64,000 bases of DNA from Melittangium boletus DSM 14713 (GCF_002305855.1 NZ_CP022163.1:6138292-6202291), one strand, 5' to 3'; shown: positions 18,370 through 29,377, counted from the stretch's first letter. Translations and numbers: made by a program. The notes: generated by a model not told the origin, from the letters alone.

Positions 18370-19319
18370 GGACCCGGAGCGTGGTGCTCCAGGGCGTGCT
18401 CGCGGCCCTCGCGCTGGCCGCCGCCTGCTTCGTGAGCCTTCGTGAGCCCGAGGGCGCTCCGGGCGAGGTGATGGTGCTGGATGCCCCGGTGCGCTCCCTG
18501 GTGCGGGTGCGCCACGAGGATGCCTCCGGTGCGGTGGAGTTGTTCCACGAGCCCTCCGAGGACGGCGCCCTCTGGTTGCGGGTGGGGACGCGGGAGCTGC
18601 GCGCCAACGGCGACGCGACACGGCTGTTCTCCCGCTTCGCGCCCTTGCGCGCCTCCCGGAGTCTGGGGGTCCTGGACGCGCGACACCTGGCCGAGCTGGG
18701 ATTGAAGGACAGCGCCCGCGTGCTGCGAATCTCCCTGTCCCGGGGCGAGCATGCCTTCCGTCTGGCGGCCCCCGCGTCGGGCTGGCGCGGTCCCTACCTG
18801 TGGAGGGAGTCGGACGGGCAGGTCTTCCTCCTGAGCGCTTCGCTCCTGCCGGATCTGGAGAACGCGGCCCACCGGCTCGTGGATCGCTCGCTGCACACCT
18901 TCGGGGTGGGCGGGTACGACACCCTCTCCCTGACGATGCCGGAGGGCGCCTCGCGTGCCTTCCGGGTCGAGGCCCCCGCCGATCGCCCGGCCGGACTCGT
19001 GCCCCTGGACGCGCCCGGCGCACCGGATGAACTCGCGCGCAGGTGGCACGAGCGCATCACCCTGCTCGCTCCTGCGGCGGGAGACTTCCTCGGCCGGGGC
19101 GAGGCGCCTCCCGGCGGGCCTCCCCACGAGTCCTTCCGGGTGGAGTACGGACGGGGGGGCGCCCCCGTGGGCCACCTCATCGTCGCGAGGGGCGCGGACG
19201 GCGTCTTCTACGTGCGCACCGAGCACACCCCGGGCTGGGCCCGGCTAGCCCCGTGGGCGGACTCGCTCGTCGAGGAAGCGCGGCGGGTGGTGCTCACGCC
19301 GACGAGGCCGCGACCTTGA
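18366..19319 (+). CDS. DUF4340-domain protein, last gene of the Gld-like ABC operon
   Basis: A 317-residue protein with one N-terminal membrane anchor (VVLQGVLAALALAAACFV) and an extracytoplasmic body of DUF4340 type. That type regularly accompanies GldG-like proteins, which is the main functional clue. Start and previous stop overlap by ATGA. Its 3' end overlaps the convergent receiver-protein gene by 26 bases, so the two transcripts are antisense at their tails. Confidence 0.8.
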   Translation: MRTRSVVLQGVLAALALAAACFVSLREPEGAPGEVMVLDAPVRSLVRVRHEDASGAVELFHEPSEDGALWLRVGTRELRANGDATRLFSRFAPLRASRSLGVLDARHLAELGLKDSARVLRISLSRGEHAFRLAAPASGWRGPYLWRESDGQVFLLSASLLPDLENAAHRLVDRSLHTFGVGGYDTLSLTMPEGASRAFRVEAPADRPAGLVPLDAPGAPDELARRWHERITLLAPAAGDFLGRGEAPPGGPPHESFRVEYGRGGAPVGHLIVARGADGVFYVRTEHTPGWARLAPWADSLVEEARRVVLTPTRPRP

Positions 19320-19697
19320 GCACGCGCCGGACCTCGCGCACCAGGGCATCCGGCAGGCACGGCTTGGTGACGTAGGCGTCGCAGCCCGCGTCCTGCGCCT
19401 CGCGCGAGTGCCCGTCCAGGGCATGCCCGGTGAGGGCCACCACGGGAATGGCGCGTGTGCGGTCATCTCCCTTGAGCCGACGCGTGGCCTCCCAGCCATC
19501 CATGATGGGCAGGGACAGATCCATGAGGATGACGGAGGGGCGCAGCGCGAAGGCCTGATCCACCGCCTCCTGGCCGTTACGGGCCTCGGCCACGCGGAAG
19601 CCGGAGAACTCCAGGTACTCGGCGTACATCTCCCGGGCGTCCTGGTAGTCATCGACGATGAGCACGAGGGGCGCCGGAGCGTCCGGGGCGGGGTGGG

Positions 19698-19701
<4 letters not shown>
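19294..19701 (-). CDS. Single-domain response regulator (CheY-like)
   Basis: A 135-residue protein made only of a receiver domain. Acidic pocket VDD near the start, phospho-acceptor Asp in ILMDLSLPIMDGWE, switch Thr in VALTGHA and the conserved Lys in VTKPC are all present. No output domain, so it acts by protein contact or as a phosphate relay. Its ATG overlaps the stop of the upstream kinase gene by 4 bases, making the kinase the expected phosphodonor. Confidence 0.93.
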
Positions 19702-21020
<1,319 letters not shown>

Positions 21021-21244
21021 GAGGCGGCGCTCCGGGGTCCTCGGGGTTTAAGGGTCGGGCTGTGACGTCGCATGGAGACGAGGGACTCCATGGTAGTGCG
21101 TCCCCCTGCCCGGATGGCCAACGTCTCGCGGACGTGGGTGTTGGTTGTTGCACAACTGAATGCTCCACTGCCGGACAAGCAGGCGGTGGTGCCTGCCCGC
21201 CTGCTCGCCATGTCAGCCCCCTGCTTCGTTCCTAACCTGTCCGC

Positions 21245-22753
21245 ATGGTCGACGAGCGCGAACACAAGTCGCTGTGGACGGTAACAGCCCCCCTGCGGCG
21301 CTACCCCGCATTGTCGGAGGACCTCGAGGTGGACGTGGTGGTGGTGGGGGGCGGCCTCGCGGGGTTGACCACGGCCCTGTTGCTCAAGGAGGAGGGTAAA
21401 CGGGTGGCGGTGGTGGAAATGCACCGGCTGTCGTCCGGCCAGACGGGACAGACCACGGCGCACCTCACCGAGTTGCTGGACACGCCGTATGACACCTTGA
21501 TGTCGGATTTCGGGGAGAAGGGGGCGCGTCTGGCCGCGGAGTCCGTCCGGGCGTCCATCGAGAAGGTGGCCGGACTGGTGGAGCGCCTGGGCATTTCATG
21601 TGGTTTCCAGCGGGTTCCAGGCTATCGCTACGCGGAGACGGACGACGAGGTCCAGGCACTGGAGCGCGAGGCCTCCGCGGCCCGGCGGGCGGGCCTGATG
21701 TGCTCGCTGACGAACGAGGTGCCGCTGCCCTATCCGGTGAAGCGCGCGCTGCGCGTGGAGGACCAGGCGTGGTTCCACCCGCGCGAGTACCTGCGGGCCA
21801 TCGCCGAGCGGATTCCCGGAGAGGGCAGCCACGTCTTCGAGGAGACCCAGGTCACCGACATCCACGAGGGCGCTCCCTGCCGGGTGACGACCACGCGGGG
21901 CATCATCACCTGCCAGGACGTGGTGGAGGCGACGACCACGCCCATCAACCGGGGCCTGCTGCACACCCGGCTCTACCCCTACCGCTCCTACGTGGTGGCG
22001 GGGGTGCTCGAAGGCCCCCTGGCGCCCGGGCTCTATTACGACAGCGCGGACCCCTATCACTACATCCGCACCCAGACGGTGGAGGGCCGCGAGTACGTGA
22101 TCGTGGGGGGCGAGGACCACAAGGTGGGGACGGAGGAGGACACCCGCCGCTGCTTCGCGGCGCTGGAGGAGTACCTGCGCCAGCGCTTTCCGGTGACGGA
22201 GGCGGCGTATCGCTGGTCGGGGCAGGTCATCGAGCCGGCGGATGGACTGCCGTACATCGGGTGTAACGGAGGCTCGCGGCACGTATGGGTGGCCACGGGC
22301 TTCTCGGGCACGGGAATGATGTTCGGAACGTTGGCGGGGATGATCCTCACGGATTCGATTCTCGGACGGGACAATCCCTATGCGGCGCTCTACGACGCCA
22401 CGCGGGTGAAGCCGACGGTGGGCACCCGCGACTTCGTCCACGAGAACGCGGACGTCGCGTTCCACTTCGTGGCGGACCGGCTCGTGAGGCCCGAGGTGCA
22501 CGACCTGTCCGAGGTGCCTCCGGGTGAGGGCCGGCTCGTGGAGGTGGAGGGCAAGAAGGTGGCGGTCTACCGGGAGGAGGGCGGCGGGGTCCACGCGGTG
22601 AGTCCGGTGTGCACGCACCTGGGCTGTCATGTGCATTGGAACAAGGCCGAGCGCTCCTGGGACTGCCCCTGCCACGGGGCGCGTTTCAGCCCGACGGGAG
22701 AGGTGCTCAACGGGCCCGCGATGAAGGGCTTGACCTCGAAGAAGATCCGATGA
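21245..22753 (+). CDS. FAD-dependent oxidoreductase with C-terminal Rieske [2Fe-2S] domain
   Basis: A 502-residue fusion. The N-terminal DAO-type FAD domain begins at about residue 28 with VVVVGGGLAGLTTALLL and ends with the FAD-contact phrase GFSGTGMMFGTLAGM. The last 90 residues are a Rieske domain with both ligand pairs, CTHLGCHVHW and CPCHGARF. The domain order resembles enzymes annotated as glycine/D-amino-acid-type oxidases of unknown substrate. No signal peptide. It is monocistronic as far as seen, followed closely by the AlkA-like gene on the same strand. Confidence 0.88.
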   Translation: MVDEREHKSLWTVTAPLRRYPALSEDLEVDVVVVGGGLAGLTTALLLKEEGKRVAVVEMHRLSSGQTGQTTAHLTELLDTPYDTLMSDFGEKGARLAAESVRASIEKVAGLVERLGISCGFQRVPGYRYAETDDEVQALEREASAARRAGLMCSLTNEVPLPYPVKRALRVEDQAWFHPREYLRAIAERIPGEGSHVFEETQVTDIHEGAPCRVTTTRGIITCQDVVEATTTPINRGLLHTRLYPYRSYVVAGVLEGPLAPGLYYDSADPYHYIRTQTVEGREYVIVGGEDHKVGTEEDTRRCFAALEEYLRQRFPVTEAAYRWSGQVIEPADGLPYIGCNGGSRHVWVATGFSGTGMMFGTLAGMILTDSILGRDNPYAALYDATRVKPTVGTRDFVHENADVAFHFVADRLVRPEVHDLSEVPPGEGRLVEVEGKKVAVYREEGGGVHAVSPVCTHLGCHVHWNKAERSWDCPCHGARFSPTGEVLNGPAMKGLTSKKIR

Positions 22754-22807
22754 CGCGGGGAGCGCGAGAGGGCTGCATCGAGGAGGCGCGGGTGGCACGA
22801 TGGGCCC

Positions 22808-23503
<696 letters not shown>

Positions 23504-23531
23504 GGCTTTCCGGCGGCGTCCGAGGACGGTT

Positions 23532-24134
23532 TCAGCTCCAGCGGCGGCGCAGCAGGGGCAGGCCCGCGGCGGCCATCGCGAGGACGAACATGGGCAGGCC
23601 ACCCGTGGTGGAGCAGCCTCCCTGGGTGTCATCCCCTTCGTCGCCCGTGACCGTTACATCGAGGGTCGTGCTGCTGCCCCGGTCTCCGTCGCTGCTGCCA
23701 TTGTTGTTGGCGGAGTTGCCGGCACCGTAGATCTTGACGGTTCCCGGCGTGGTGGGGGCGACCAGGGAGAAGCTGAAGCGGAGCTCCCCGTCCTTGAAGG
23801 CCTGGGGACCATCGTGGGTGATTTCGGCCCCCAGCTTCTGCGAGCCCGTGCCCGGCTGGAGCACCGCGGTGGTGTTGTCGACGGCGACGTTCATGCCGCC
23901 CACCACCGCTGCTCCACCCCGGATGGTGAGCGTGTACTCGCCCTTGGCACCCGGGGCGAGCTCGGTGGGGCCGGAGAGCGTCACGGTGGGCGCGCTGGCG
24001 CCCAGGTGGCAGCTGTTGCAGGACTGGCCCGACGACTTGTTGGACATGCCGGTGATTCCGGCGGTGTTGGCGAGAGCCGGAGTCGAGAGAAGAGACAGGG
24101 ACATCGCGCCCAGGGCGCGCAAGGCGAAACGCAT
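23532..24134 (-). CDS. MYXO-CTERM-anchored surface protein with a CxxCH motif (MXAN_6652-like)
   Basis: A 200-residue exported protein. An N-terminal signal ends near STPALANT. A single CNSCH motif follows at about residue 38, then a beta-sandwich domain of about 110 residues (choice-of-anchor V/reelin-like). An acidic linker leads to a MYXO-CTERM tail: GGC, a hydrophobic helix (LPMFVLAMAAAGLPLL) and terminal RRR. MYXO-CTERM tails direct proteins to the cell surface of myxobacteria. Whether the CxxCH carries haem is not clear. ATG 24134 has GGAGG upstream. Confidence 0.85.
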   Translation of the reverse strand: MRFALRALGAMSLSLLSTPALANTAGITGMSNKSSGQSCNSCHLGASAPTVTLSGPTELAPGAKGEYTLTIRGGAAVVGGMNVAVDNTTAVLQPGTGSQKLGAEITHDGPQAFKDGELRFSFSLVAPTTPGTVKIYGAGNSANNNGSSDGDRGSSTTLDVTVTGDEGDDTQGGCSTTGGLPMFVLAMAAAGLPLLRRRWS

Positions 24135-24347
24135 GGAACCTCCACGAGGAACAGCTCCATGTCGTAGCCTGCTTCCTTGCCGCCGTGTGTTCACTTCCGC
24201 ACATGGGTGGAATGAGGAAGGGTCGTGCCGGAAGCTCCTCCGGGCTTGACGCAGTGCGTAGGCGGCGTTCCACGCCTCGACTTTCCCGGCAAGCGAGGGG
24301 AACGCACCTGTACGCGATGCAGATGAAGAGCGGTGCAGCGGCCTGGA

Positions 24348-24761
24348 TTATTCCCGGGCGAGGATACGACCCTTCCCATCAATAGCGTAGACCGCACCAA
24401 TGTCCGGCAGGATGACGTCCAATTCGCATTTCCTCGGGTCAGGTGCGAACTGGACGTAAAACAGCCCCTCATCGGCTTGTAGGATACGCATGTCGATGTT
24501 CTCCCAGCGGGCCAGACATTTGTCCTCAGGTGTTTTCAATGAGCTGTAGTTGATGCTCGGAGGTCGATAGTCATCCATTGCTACCTTGAGTGCGGCCATG
24601 ACTGGGCCTGTCAGGACTGTTGCTCCTTCCATTGAAGGAGGAAATTGCACCGCGGAGGCTTCCTCGGGCGATGCCCATTCCGCCTTTTGGTGCCTGTAGA
24701 TTCCAAGAAACGAGCATCCAGACAGGAGCAGTGACGCGTAGACACAAATCAGGTATCTCAT
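24348..24761 (-). CDS. Lipoprotein, second gene of paired-lipoprotein unit A (intact)
   Basis: A 137-residue lipoprotein (MRYLICVYASLLLSGC, lipobox LSGC). The mature part starts SFLGIYRHQKAEWASPEEA and ends GAVYAIDGKGRILARE, with two further cysteines in DKCLARW and RKCELDV that probably pair. It is closely related to the products at 35346-35783 and, before damage, at 34518-34861. Its ATG overlaps the stop of the upstream unit gene (ATGA), so the two were co-translated. ATG 24761 has AGGAG upstream. Function is unknown; the family is defined here by its constant pairing. Confidence 0.8.
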   Translation of the reverse strand: MRYLICVYASLLLSGCSFLGIYRHQKAEWASPEEASAVQFPPSMEGATVLTGPVMAALKVAMDDYRPPSINYSSLKTPEDKCLARWENIDMRILQADEGLFYVQFAPDPRKCELDVILPDIGAVYAIDGKGRILARE

Positions 24762-25448
24762 TCGTGCTCCTGTCGTGGAAGCCAGTCCTGGCCATCCAGC
24801 ATATTCACGCTTCCCCACTTGTCGTCGACCTTGGCAATGGGGATCCATTCTCCACGACGCAGCGCGGAGATGGTACGGGAATAATTGTTGTAGTTGTATG
24901 CGCTGCATCCGCCCATTGGTTCCTTGAAGAACATCAACAACTTTCGGTCGAAAACCTGCCCGCTGTTCTTGTCGACAAATCGCGTGGGATACCAATGTGC
25001 TCTACCGCTCAGATCTTGAGATGAAAAGCGACGATTGTGCGGGTGGGTGTGCTCCGCCGAGGAGTAATGCGTCTTGATGTGTTGGGTCGGAGAGCCGGGT
25101 GGGGAGGATGCAGCTTTTCGTTTCTCCATCCAAGGTGTTCTTGATGTCGGAAAGATAGCTGAGGAAGTACCCGCCGCCTTTTTCGGAGTGATAGAAGATG
25201 GCGCAGTACTCGGATCCATACCGTCCATTGGACGCACCGGGCTGGCTCGTCATGAGTTCACATGCGCTCGAAGCCAGATCTTCCAGTTTCGGGTAGGGAC
25301 CCGCCAGGGGACCATCGACCTGGAGCGAGCCATTAGGCAGACGGCGTACCCGTACATTGGGATTGGTCGCGCAGTCCGCGGTCAGCAGCAGTCCTAGCGC
25401 AAGCATTGCGCGCCATGTAGAGCCTGGCGCCTCGGGGTCAAGCGGCAT
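24758..25448 (-). pseudogene. Frameshifted lipoprotein gene with JAMM/DUF4329-like motif, first gene of unit A
   Basis: The 5' part (25448 to about 25045) encodes a signal ending LGLLLTADC and a domain reaching DALLLGGAH. The 3' part continues in another frame as HPHNRRFSSQD through to GQDWLP and a short tail, stopping at 24758. Alignment by eye with the copy at 34976-35349 (GGAHSHPHSRKFSSED) shows one coding region with a base-count change near 25040-25050, in GGGTGGGTGT. The HSHP...SxxD pattern resembles the metal site of JAB/DUF4329 domains (inference). A sequencing error in that G-rich run cannot be excluded; if so the gene would be intact. Confidence 0.65.
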
Positions 25449-25475
25449 GTGACGGAAGCTAGCACGCGAAGTGAA

Positions 25476-25491
25476 CTCCTCATGTGAGGAG
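25476..25491. promoter_or_regulatory. Palindrome between divergent genes, candidate operator
   Basis: CTCCTCA-TG-TGAGGAG is a perfect 7-bp inverted repeat with a 2-base centre, between the unit A start (25448, leftward) and the helicase start (25568, rightward). It does not match a known LexA box. An operator role is inference from position and symmetry. Confidence 0.35.
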
Positions 25492-25567
25492 AATCCTCTC
25501 GTCGGGTGGCCGCGGGCGGACATCCGCGTTGCCTCCCCGGGTACACGCTTGTACAGTGCCCGCCCTC

Positions 25568-27985
25568 ATGAAGCCTGAGAAGGAAGAGGGGGCTTTCACC
25601 GGGTCCCGGCGCAAGCCCTGGACGGGGCCTCGCGGCCTCGAGGCCGTCCTCCAGGGCTGGCGCGACAACAAGAAGCTGTGGCCCGACATCGTCCTGGATG
25701 AGGTGACGCCCGCCCGCCCTGGCGCCCATGCCCCCATTCCCGAGGGCGTGGCTCCCCAGGTGCGCGAGGCCCTGCGCCGCCGGGGCATCGAGCAGCTCTT
25801 CTCCCACCAGGCCCAGTCCTTCGAGCTCGCCCGCTCTGGCCAGAACCTGGTCATCGCCACCCCCACGGCCTCGGGCAAGAGCCTCTGCTACAACCTGCCC
25901 CTGCTGGATCGCTTCGCCCGCGAGCCCCAGGCGCGCGCCCTCTACCTGTTTCCCACCAAGGCGCTCTCGCGCGATCAGGAAGAGTCCCTGCGCGTCTTCA
26001 TGCGCGAGGCGGGCCTGGAGCACGGCGCCATCACCTTCGACGGCGACACCCCGGCGGATGCCCGGCGCGCGGCTCGCGAGCGCAGCGGCGTGCTGCTCAC
26101 CAACCCGGACATGCTGCACACCGGGATTCTTCCCCACCACGCGAACTGGGCCCGGCTCTTCTCCAACCTGCGCTACGTCGTCATCGACGAGCTGCACACC
26201 TACCGGGGCGTCTTCGGCTCGCACCTGGCCAACGTGCTGCGCCGGTTGCAGCGGGTGGCGGCCTTCCATGGCTCGTCGCCCACCTTCATCCTGGCCTCGG
26301 CCACCATCGGCAACCCCAAGGCCCACGCCGAGCGGATGCTGGGCCGCGAGGTAGCGCTCGTCTCCGAGAGCGGTGCTCCCTCGGGTGAGCGCCGCGTCAT
26401 GGTCTACAACCCGCCCGTGGTGAACGCGGAGCTGGGCATCCGCGCCAGCTACCTCAAGAGCGCCGTGCGGCTGACGGCGGACCTGGTGCGCGCCGAGGTG
26501 TCCACGCTCCTCTTCGGCCAGTCGCGCAACTCCGTGGAGGTGATGCTCAAGTACCTCCGGGACCGGTTCATCGAGGAGAAGATGGACCCCTCGCTCATCC
26601 AGGGCTACCGGGGGGGCTACCTGCCCGGCACGCGCCGCGCCACCGAGGCCGCCATGCGCGCGGGCGAGGTGCGCTGCGTGGTGGCCACCAACGCGCTGGA
26701 GCTCGGCATCGACATCGGCTCGCTCGACGCGGTGGTGTGCGCGGGCTACCCGGGCTCCGTGGCGGCGCTGATGCAGCGCTTCGGCCGCGCGGGCCGCCGG
26801 GGCTCGGGCAGTCTCGCCCTGCTCGTCACCTCCAGCGCGCCCCTGGATCAATACCTCGCGGCGGATCCTCGCTCGCTCACGGGCGCTCCGGTGGAGCACG
26901 CGCGCATCGATCCGGACAACGTGGAGATCCTGGTGCAGCACCTCAAGTGCGCCTCCTTCGAGCTGCCCTTCGAGGAGGGAGACACCTTTGGGGACGTGCC
27001 GGGCGAGTCCGTCGCGGACGCGCTCGGCTTCCTCGCCCAGCATCAGGTGGTGCACCCCACGCCCGGCGCCGACGGCCGCCGCATGTTCCACTGGTCCTCG
27101 GATGCGTACCCGGCCAACCACGTCTCGCTGCGCAGCGTGGGCTGGGACAACGTGGTCATCATCGAGCTGGGCACGGACCGCACGCTCGCGGAGATGGACT
27201 TCCGCTCGGCGCACACCATGTTGCACGAGCAGGCCATCTACCAGCACGAGGCCGAGCAGTATCAGGTCGAGCGCTTCGACTACGACAACCACAAGGCCTA
27301 CGTGCGCAAGGTGGCGCCCGACTACTTCACCGACGCGATGACGTACGTGCGCGTGAACGTCATCCAGGAGGATCAGGGCGCCGCCATGGGCTCCACGCTC
27401 CAGGCGGGCATGGGCGAGGTGAGCGTCATCGAGAAGGTGGTGGGCTACAAGAAGATCAAGTTCCACACCCACGAGAACGTGGGCTACGGCGAGGTGGCGC
27501 TGCCCGAGATGCAGATGCACACCACCGCGCTCTGGCTCACCGTGCCCGAGAGCGTGGTGCGCGCGATGGGGGCGCCGCGGCCCGCCGTCATCGACGCGCT
27601 CCGGGGCCTCACCACCGCGCTGCGCACCGTGGCGTGCGTGGGGCTGATGATCGACCCGAGGGATCTGGGCAAGACGCTCGGGAGCAAGGACGACGCGGAG
27701 GGGCCTCCCCGCAAGGACGGGGGCGTGGGCTTCGATCCGACGATGTTCCTCTACGACAACATCCCGGGCGGCGTGGGGCTGGCCGCGCGCCTGTTCGACC
27801 AGCGCGAGGAACTGCTGCGTCGCGCGCGGCGCCTGGTGGAGGCGTGCGTGTGCGAGGAGGGTTGCCCCGCGTGCATTGGTCCCGTGGCGGGCGGCATGCC
27901 GGGCAGCGCGCCGGTGGATAGCCACCCCCGCAAGCGGCTCGCGCTGGAGATTCTCTCGGCGCTCGGCGTCGTGGCCCTGCAGTAG
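25568..27985 (+). CDS. mrfA: DEAD/DEAH-box DNA helicase with C-terminal Zn domain (MrfA/YprA/Hrq1-like)
   Basis: An 805-residue helicase. Domain 1 shows ATPTASGKS, DELH in place of DEAH, and SATIGNP. Domain 2 shows GRAGRRG. A long C-terminal region carries the DUF1998-like end with the four-cysteine cluster CVCEEGCPAC. This is the layout of Bacillus MrfA (YprA), a helicase that works with MrfB against mitomycin C damage, and of Hrq1. The next gene, 12 bases on, is the matching exonuclease. Start ATG 25568 was chosen over 25484 because the latter extension is divergent promoter DNA without homology. Confidence 0.9.
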   Translation: MKPEKEEGAFTGSRRKPWTGPRGLEAVLQGWRDNKKLWPDIVLDEVTPARPGAHAPIPEGVAPQVREALRRRGIEQLFSHQAQSFELARSGQNLVIATPTASGKSLCYNLPLLDRFAREPQARALYLFPTKALSRDQEESLRVFMREAGLEHGAITFDGDTPADARRAARERSGVLLTNPDMLHTGILPHHANWARLFSNLRYVVIDELHTYRGVFGSHLANVLRRLQRVAAFHGSSPTFILASATIGNPKAHAERMLGREVALVSESGAPSGERRVMVYNPPVVNAELGIRASYLKSAVRLTADLVRAEVSTLLFGQSRNSVEVMLKYLRDRFIEEKMDPSLIQGYRGGYLPGTRRATEAAMRAGEVRCVVATNALELGIDIGSLDAVVCAGYPGSVAALMQRFGRAGRRGSGSLALLVTSSAPLDQYLAADPRSLTGAPVEHARIDPDNVEILVQHLKCASFELPFEEGDTFGDVPGESVADALGFLAQHQVVHPTPGADGRRMFHWSSDAYPANHVSLRSVGWDNVVIIELGTDRTLAEMDFRSAHTMLHEQAIYQHEAEQYQVERFDYDNHKAYVRKVAPDYFTDAMTYVRVNVIQEDQGAAMGSTLQAGMGEVSVIEKVVGYKKIKFHTHENVGYGEVALPEMQMHTTALWLTVPESVVRAMGAPRPAVIDALRGLTTALRTVACVGLMIDPRDLGKTLGSKDDAEGPPRKDGGVGFDPTMFLYDNIPGGVGLAARLFDQREELLRRARRLVEACVCEEGCPACIGPVAGGMPGSAPVDSHPRKRLALEILSALGVVALQ

Positions 27986-27997
27986 GCGAGGTGCACC

Positions 27998-29377
27998 GTG
28001 GACTTGAAGCGCAAGCTGGCTCGGCTTGGCGGCGTGGGTCCCGGTGGCAAGCCGGGCGCGGGGCCTTCCGCCCTGCCCGAGGCCCCGGTGGCGCCCGCGC
28101 CGCCCGTGCCCGTCGAGGTGCCTCGCGCGGAGCCGGACCCTCGCGTGGTCGCGCTGCGCCGGATGTTGGGCGAGCTGGCCGAGCGTCAGGGCGCGGCTTC
28201 CGTCGCCCGCCGGGGTATCCCCGAGGCGCCGCGCCCGGGTCCTCTTCCCGCCGAGCCCCGGACCACCCCGCACGGGGTCGTCCACGTCGCCGAGCAACTG
28301 CTGTCCGAGGACGCGCACCATGGCCGGGCGCCGCTCGCCGAGGCGCTGGACGTGGAGGCGTCCCTGGTGGCCGCGCTCGCGTTGCAGCCGGGACTCGCGG
28401 GCGTGGATTTCCGGCGCATGCTCTTCCTGGACACGGAGACCACGGGGCTCGCGGGTGGCACGGGCACCGTGCCCTTCCTGGTGGGCCTGGCCTGGTTCGA
28501 GGGCCGACGGCTGCGCGTGCACCAGCTCTTCCTGCGCCGGCTGGGCGAGGAGACGCCGATGCTGCGGCTGCTCGCCGAGCGCATGGCGGGGTCCTCCTGC
28601 CTGGTGACGTTCAACGGCAAGAGCTTCGACTGGCCCCTGCTGCGCACGCGCTTCGTCCTCAATCGGGTGCCCGTCCCTCCGGAGCTGCCTCACCTGGACC
28701 TGCTGCACTGCGCGCGCCGGGTCTTCAAACACCGGGGCTCGGGGACTCGGCTGGTGCACCTGGAGGAGCAGGTGCTCGACTACCACCGGGTCGGGGACGT
28801 GGACGGCTCCCTCATCCCCGAGCTGTATTTCCGCTTCCTGCGCGGAGGGGATGGCTCGGCCCTGACGCCCGTGCTGGAGCACAACGCGAAGGATCTGTTG
28901 CTGCTGGCGGCGCTCCTGGGGCTGCTGGTGAGGCGCTTCCGGGCGAGTGGCGCCGAGGGGGCGGACCCCCGGGACTTGCTGGGCTTCGCGGGCGTGGCGC
29001 TCCGGGCCCGGGACTACGCGCGGGCGCATGACTTCGCCCGGGCCGCCGCGGCGGGAGACTCGGGGGGCCCGGTGGGGACCGAGGCGCTCGCGCTCGCCTC
29101 GCGCCTGGCTCGCCGGGGCGGGGATGACCGGACGGCGGTGGCGAATCTGCAACGGGCGCTCGCCTCGGCTCGGGCGGACCAGACCGGCCCCCTGCATCTG
29201 TCATTGGCCAAGCTGTACGAGCATGGGCTGAAGGATCTCCCCCGGGCGCTCCACCATGCCCGGCTCGCCACGCCCGCGGAGTCCGGCGAGGCCCTGCGCC
29301 GCCGCGTCGAGCGCCTGGAGCGCAAGCTGTCCCGCGTGGCGCGCACGCCCACCCTGGATTGGGGCGAGCCGCGTTGA
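27998..29377 (+). CDS. mrfB: RNase H-like DEDD exonuclease with TPR-like tail (MrfB/YprB-like)
   Basis: A 459-residue protein, GTG start. The nuclease core (about 140-310) has the DEDD acidic set: MLFLDTETTG, TFNGKSFDWP, LDLLHCAR, and HNAKDLL. The C-terminal 140 residues are helical and repeat-like (TPR-type). In Bacillus the MrfB nuclease acts with the MrfA helicase in an excision pathway for mitomycin lesions; adjacency here supports the same pairing. The first 130 residues are Pro/Ala-rich and poorly conserved. Confidence 0.87.
   Translation: MDLKRKLARLGGVGPGGKPGAGPSALPEAPVAPAPPVPVEVPRAEPDPRVVALRRMLGELAERQGAASVARRGIPEAPRPGPLPAEPRTTPHGVVHVAEQLLSEDAHHGRAPLAEALDVEASLVAALALQPGLAGVDFRRMLFLDTETTGLAGGTGTVPFLVGLAWFEGRRLRVHQLFLRRLGEETPMLRLLAERMAGSSCLVTFNGKSFDWPLLRTRFVLNRVPVPPELPHLDLLHCARRVFKHRGSGTRLVHLEEQVLDYHRVGDVDGSLIPELYFRFLRGGDGSALTPVLEHNAKDLLLLAALLGLLVRRFRASGAEGADPRDLLGFAGVALRARDYARAHDFARAAAAGDSGGPVGTEALALASRLARRGGDDRTAVANLQRALASARADQTGPLHLSLAKLYEHGLKDLPRALHHARLATPAESGEALRRRVERLERKLSRVARTPTLDWGEPR

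Noticed and set aside
21115..21130. Possible sigma-54 element before the FAD-Rieske gene (TGGCCAACGTCTCGCG)
   Set aside because: GG and GC spacing fits, but the -24 box deviates at two positions and no activator gene or repeats are near; too weak to list.
24185..24385. Short plus-strand frame between the MYXO-CTERM gene and unit A
   Set aside because: No ribosome site and it runs into the 3' end of the unit A lipoprotein gene; no family resemblance.
25394..29197. Very long minus-strand open frame of over 1,200 codons opposite the helicase and exonuclease genes
   Set aside because: It is rich in Arg, His and Gln with no domain pattern, and lies antisense to two well-supported genes; typical high-G+C shadow frame.
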